A stretch of DNA of 64,000 nt from Pseudomonas sp. Q2-TVG4-2 (GTDB lineage Bacteria > Pseudomonadota > Gammaproteobacteria > Pseudomonadales > Pseudomonadaceae): assembly GCF_013620795.1 (NCBI RefSeq), contig NZ_LGLW01000003.1:310001-374000 (forward strand). The letters run 5' to 3'. The translations under genes and the position numbers were made by a program. The notes under the pieces were generated by a model. That model worked only from the letters and a program-made list of their open reading frames with translations, did no database searches and was not told the DNA's origin. Positions 61,331 through 64,000 of this stretch are shown one piece after another. The first letter of the stretch is position 1. Every line of letters starts with the position of its first letter.

Positions 61331-61924
61331 ATGCTGTTGATGCTCGATAATTACGATTCTTTTACCTACAACGTCGTGCAATACCTCGGCGAATTGGGCG
61401 CGGATGTGAAAGTAGTGCGCAACGACGAGTTGAGTGTCTCCGAAATCGAAGCCTTGAACCCTGAGCGCATCGTTGTCTCGCCTGGCCCCTGCACGCCGAA
61501 CGAGGCGGGCGTCTCACTGGAGTTGATTCGCCATTTCGCTGGCAAGCTGCCGATTCTCGGCGTGTGCCTCGGCCATCAGAGCATCGGTCAGGCCTTTGGC
61601 GGTGACGTGGTGCGCGCGCGTCACGTCATGCACGGCAAGACCAGCCCGGTCATGCACGAGAACACAGGGGTATTTGCAGGACTGAACAATCCGCTCACGG
61701 TGACACGCTATCACTCGCTGGTAGTCAAGCGCGAAACCCTGCCTGACTGCCTGGAAGTTACGGCGTGGACGCGGCTGGATGACGGCAGCGTCGACGAGAT
61801 CATGGGGCTACGGCACAAGACGCTGAATATCGAGGGCGTCCAGTTCCATCCCGAGTCCATCCTCACCGAACAGGGTCATGAACTGTTCGCCAATTTTCTG
61901 AAGCAAACTGGAGGCGTGCGCTGA
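61331..61924 (+). CDS. trpG: Anthranilate synthase component II TrpG
   Basis: TrpG is the glutamine amidotransferase partner of TrpE. The 197-residue class I domain has the nucleophile in [15 protein letters not shown] and the His-Glu pair in [12 protein letters not shown] 61331 ([14 protein letters not shown]) lies two bases after the trpE stop, and its own TGA overlaps the trpD ATG by one base (TGATG). Confidence 0.97.
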   Translation: MLLMLDNYDSFTYNVVQYLGELGADVKVVRNDELSVSEIEALNPERIVVSPGPCTPNEAGVSLELIRHFAGKLPILGVCLGHQSIGQAFGGDVVRARHVMHGKTSPVMHENTGVFAGLNNPLTVTRYHSLVVKRETLPDCLEVTAWTRLDDGSVDEIMGLRHKTLNIEGVQFHPESILTEQGHELFANFLKQTGGVR

Positions 61925-62970
61925 TGGATATCAAGGAAGCCCTCAACCGTATCGTCGGCCAGTTGGATCTGAGCACCGATGAAATGAAGGCGGTGATGCG
62001 CCAGATCATGACGGGGCAATGTACCGATGCGCAGATTGGCGCGTTCCTTATGGGTATGCGCATGAAGAGTGAAACCATCGATGAGATCGTCGGCGCCGTG
62101 CAGGTGATGCGAGAGCTCGCTGAGCCGGTGCATTTCGATACTCATCGCCTGGTGGACACCTGCGGCACCGGTGGCGACGGAATGAACATCTTCAACGTCT
62201 CCACCGCTGCGGCGTTCGTGGTGGCGGCCGCCGGCGGCAAGGTCGCAAAGCATGGCAACCGCGCGGTGTCAGGCAAGAGCGGTAGCGCCGATCTGCTTGA
62301 AGCAGCCGGTGTTTACCTGGATCTCACGCCCGAGCAGGTCGCCCGTAGCGTGGATGCCGTCGGCGTTGGCTTTATGTTCGCGCCAGCGCATCACGGCGCG
62401 ATGAAATTCGCGGCGGGTCCGCGGCGCGAACTGGGACTGCGCACGTTGTTCAATATTCTCGGGCCGATGTCTAACCCGGCGGGCGTCAAGCATCAAGTGC
62501 TCGGTGTGTTCAGCAAGGAGCTCTGCCGGCCGATGGCCGAAGTGCTGGCGCGCCTCGGTAGTCAGCATGTGTTGGTGGTGCATGCGCAGGATGGTCTCGA
62601 CGAAATAAGTCTGGCGGCGCCGACCTATGTTGCCGAGCTGAACAAGGGCGAGATCAGCGAATACCGCATCCAGCCGGAGGACTTCGGCATCAAGAGCCAG
62701 AGCCTGATCGGCCTCAACGTCGAGGATGCCCAGGGCTCGCTAATGCTGATCCGGGATGCGTTGGGGCGACGGAAAACTGAGAACGGTCAAAAAGCTGCCG
62801 ACATGATTGTGTTGAATGCCGGCGCTGCGCTTTATGCCGCCGATGTGGCCAGCAGCCTGAAGCAGGGCATCGAAATCGCTCATGATGCGCTGCATACTGG
62901 CCTGGCGCGGGACAAGTTCGAGGAGCTGGTGTCCTTTACCGTGGTGTTCAAGCAGGAGAAGTCGCAATGA
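61924..62970 (+). CDS. trpD: Anthranilate phosphoribosyltransferase TrpD
   Basis: TrpD couples anthranilate to PRPP. The 348-residue protein has the PRPP site [31 protein letters not shown] and [10 protein letters not shown] for anthranilate entry. It overlaps trpG by one base and trpC by four bases, so G, D and C are translated as one coupled set. Confidence 0.97.
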   Translation: MDIKEALNRIVGQLDLSTDEMKAVMRQIMTGQCTDAQIGAFLMGMRMKSETIDEIVGAVQVMRELAEPVHFDTHRLVDTCGTGGDGMNIFNVSTAAAFVVAAAGGKVAKHGNRAVSGKSGSADLLEAAGVYLDLTPEQVARSVDAVGVGFMFAPAHHGAMKFAAGPRRELGLRTLFNILGPMSNPAGVKHQVLGVFSKELCRPMAEVLARLGSQHVLVVHAQDGLDEISLAAPTYVAELNKGEISEYRIQPEDFGIKSQSLIGLNVEDAQGSLMLIRDALGRRKTENGQKAADMIVLNAGAALYAADVASSLKQGIEIAHDALHTGLARDKFEELVSFTVVFKQEKSQ

Positions 62971-63800
62971 GCGTACCGACGGTTCTGGAAAAGATCCTCA
63001 CGCGTAAGCGTGAGGAAGTAAGCGAGCGCCGTGGCCGTGTCGGTCTAACCGAGCTTGAGCGACTGGCGGCTGCGGCGGACCCGGTGCGTGGCTTCGCCCG
63101 TAGTCTGCAGGCGCAGGTCCGCAACAAGCAGCCGGCGGTCATCGCCGAGGTGAAGAAAGCCTCGCCAAGCAAAGGGATCCTGCGTGAGAACTTCGTGCCA
63201 GCGGACATTGCCAAGAGTTACGAGGCGGGTGGCGCAACCTGCCTTTCGGTACTGACCGATATCGATTTCTTCCAGGGCGCCGATGAATACCTGCAACAGG
63301 CCCGTGCAGCCTGCAAGCTGCCGGTAATTCGCAAGGATTTCATGGTCGATCCCTATCAGGTGGTCGAGGCGAGGGCGCTGGGAGCCGATTGTATTTTGCT
63401 GATTGTCGCTGCGCTGGAGGATGCGCAGATGGCAGAGCTGGCCGATGTGGCAAAGTCCCAGGGACTTGATGTGCTGGTGGAGGTCCATGACGGAGCGGAA
63501 CTGGAGCGGGCGCTGCGTCTTGAGACGCCTCTGCTCGGAATCAACAACCGTAACCTACACACCTTCGAACTCAGCCTCGAAACCACCCTCGACCTGCTGC
63601 CGCGCGTTCCTCGTGATCGCCTGGTGGTCACTGAGAGCGGGATCCTGCATCGTGCCGACGTGGAGTTGATGGAAATAAACGAGGTGTATGCATTTCTGGT
63701 CGGTGAAGCCTTCATGCGTGCTGAGCAGCCCGGCGTCGAGCTGCAACGCTTGTTCTTCCCGGGGCGTGCCCGCCCGCGGTTGGCTGGCGACCCAGCCTGA
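62967..63800 (+). CDS. trpC: Indole-3-glycerol phosphate synthase TrpC
   Basis: TrpC closes the indole ring from CdRP. The 277-residue TIM barrel has [33 protein letters not shown] and [10 protein letters not shown], with the catalytic Lys and Glu residues. It is a single-function enzyme, not fused to TrpF. A terminator follows, ending the trpEGDC unit. Confidence 0.97.
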   Translation: MSVPTVLEKILTRKREEVSERRGRVGLTELERLAAAADPVRGFARSLQAQVRNKQPAVIAEVKKASPSKGILRENFVPADIAKSYEAGGATCLSVLTDIDFFQGADEYLQQARAACKLPVIRKDFMVDPYQVVEARALGADCILLIVAALEDAQMAELADVAKSQGLDVLVEVHDGAELERALRLETPLLGINNRNLHTFELSLETTLDLLPRVPRDRLVVTESGILHRADVELMEINEVYAFLVGEAFMRAEQPGVELQRLFFPGRARPRLAGDPA

Positions 63801-63814
63801 TTCGTTAAGAAATG

Positions 63815-63840
63815 AAAAAGCCGGCAATAGCCGGCTTTTT
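63815..63840. terminator. Bidirectional terminator between trpC and vfr
   Basis: AAAAAGCCGGC (63815-63825) and GCCGGCTTTTT (63830-63840) pair around AATA, giving a T or A run on both strands. It serves trpC on the plus strand and vfr on the minus strand. Confidence 0.9.
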
Positions 63841-63860
63841 CATGGGGGCTGACTGAGCGC

Positions 63861-64000
63861 TTAGCGCGTGCCGAACACCACCATGGTCTTGCCTTTCACA
63901 TGTACCAGGCCCTGGGCTTCCAGGCTCTTGAGTACACGCCCTACCATTTCCCGCGAGCACCCGACGATGCGGCCAATTTCCTGGCGGGTGATTTTGATCT
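63861..64000 (-). CDS. vfr: cAMP-binding global regulator Vfr (3' end only)
   Basis: The last 45 residues of the Crp-family virulence factor regulator are encoded on the minus strand; the rest lies beyond the window. The DNA-binding helix-turn-helix is readable ([19 protein letters not shown]), then [19 protein letters not shown] and the terminal GTR. The residues match Vfr rather than enterobacterial Crp in the tail, and trpC-vfr neighbourhood is typical of Pseudomonas. Confidence 0.93.
   Translation of the reverse strand, partial: IKITRQEIGRIVGCSREMVGRVLKSLEAQGLVHVKGKTMVVFGTR

Overview
The window is chromosomal DNA of a Pseudomonas-type gammaproteobacterium, most likely of the P. stutzeri (Stutzerimonas) group. 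The protein sequences, high GC content and gene order all point there: pilQ-aroK-aroB-damX-gltBD-hemE, then rpsU-dnaG-rpoD, tsaD/plsY/folB/folK/cca, yeaGH-spoVR, the lptD-surA-pdxA-rsmA-apaGH string, amgK-murU-djlA, and rpe-gph-trpEGDC-vfr. No insertion sequence, phage, CRISPR array or rRNA was seen. pilQ is cut at the left edge and vfr at the right edge.

Layout. 1-10.9 kb (+ strand): end of pilQ, shikimate genes aroK and aroB, a DamX-like SPOR protein, glutamate synthase gltB/gltD and hemE. 11.0-11.3 kb: a small unknown gene. 11.4-28.8 kb (all - strand): about 18 tightly packed, mostly overlapping genes forming an aryl polyene (APE; xanthomonadin/flexirubin-like) pigment cluster, with a two-domain lipoprotein as probable last gene. 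29.0-31.4 kb: trxC and an SLC13-type transporter. 31.6-36.0 kb: a CAU-anticodon tRNA and the macromolecular synthesis operon read as rpsU-dnaG-rpoD (- strand). 36.2-56.5 kb: housekeeping genes for tRNA modification, folate, phospholipid, stress kinase, outer-membrane biogenesis and peptidoglycan recycling. 56.9-63.8 kb (+ strand): gabT, rpe, gph and an uninterrupted trpE-G-D-C set preceded by a Trp-rich leader ORF. 63.9-64 kb: vfr.

How the genes work together. The APE locus carries its own starter supply (an aromatic ammonia lyase and an acyl ligase fused to a dehydratase), two ACPs, two ketosynthases plus a chain-length-factor-like partner, ketoreductase, dehydratase and thioesterase. Tailoring and export parts follow: a halogenase-like flavoprotein, a glycosyltransferase, two acyltransferases, an MMPL exporter, a LolA-like carrier and lipoproteins. 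A good sigma70-like promoter (TTGCCT-17-GATAAT) lies upstream of its first gene.

Most noteworthy: (1) the composition of the APE cluster (ammonia lyase plus WxWxIP flavoprotein, no methyltransferase seen, ligase-dehydratase fusion, split glycosyl-/acyltransferase) and a 13-bp hairpin just after the ACP genes; (2) the trp leader peptide and the direct trpE-trpG junction, the place where P. aeruginosa carries pyocin genes; (3) the APE block sitting where two regions that are far apart in P. aeruginosa PAO1 meet; (4) the altered HD doublet in Cca. Comparisons with other genomes are from memory, not from a search.
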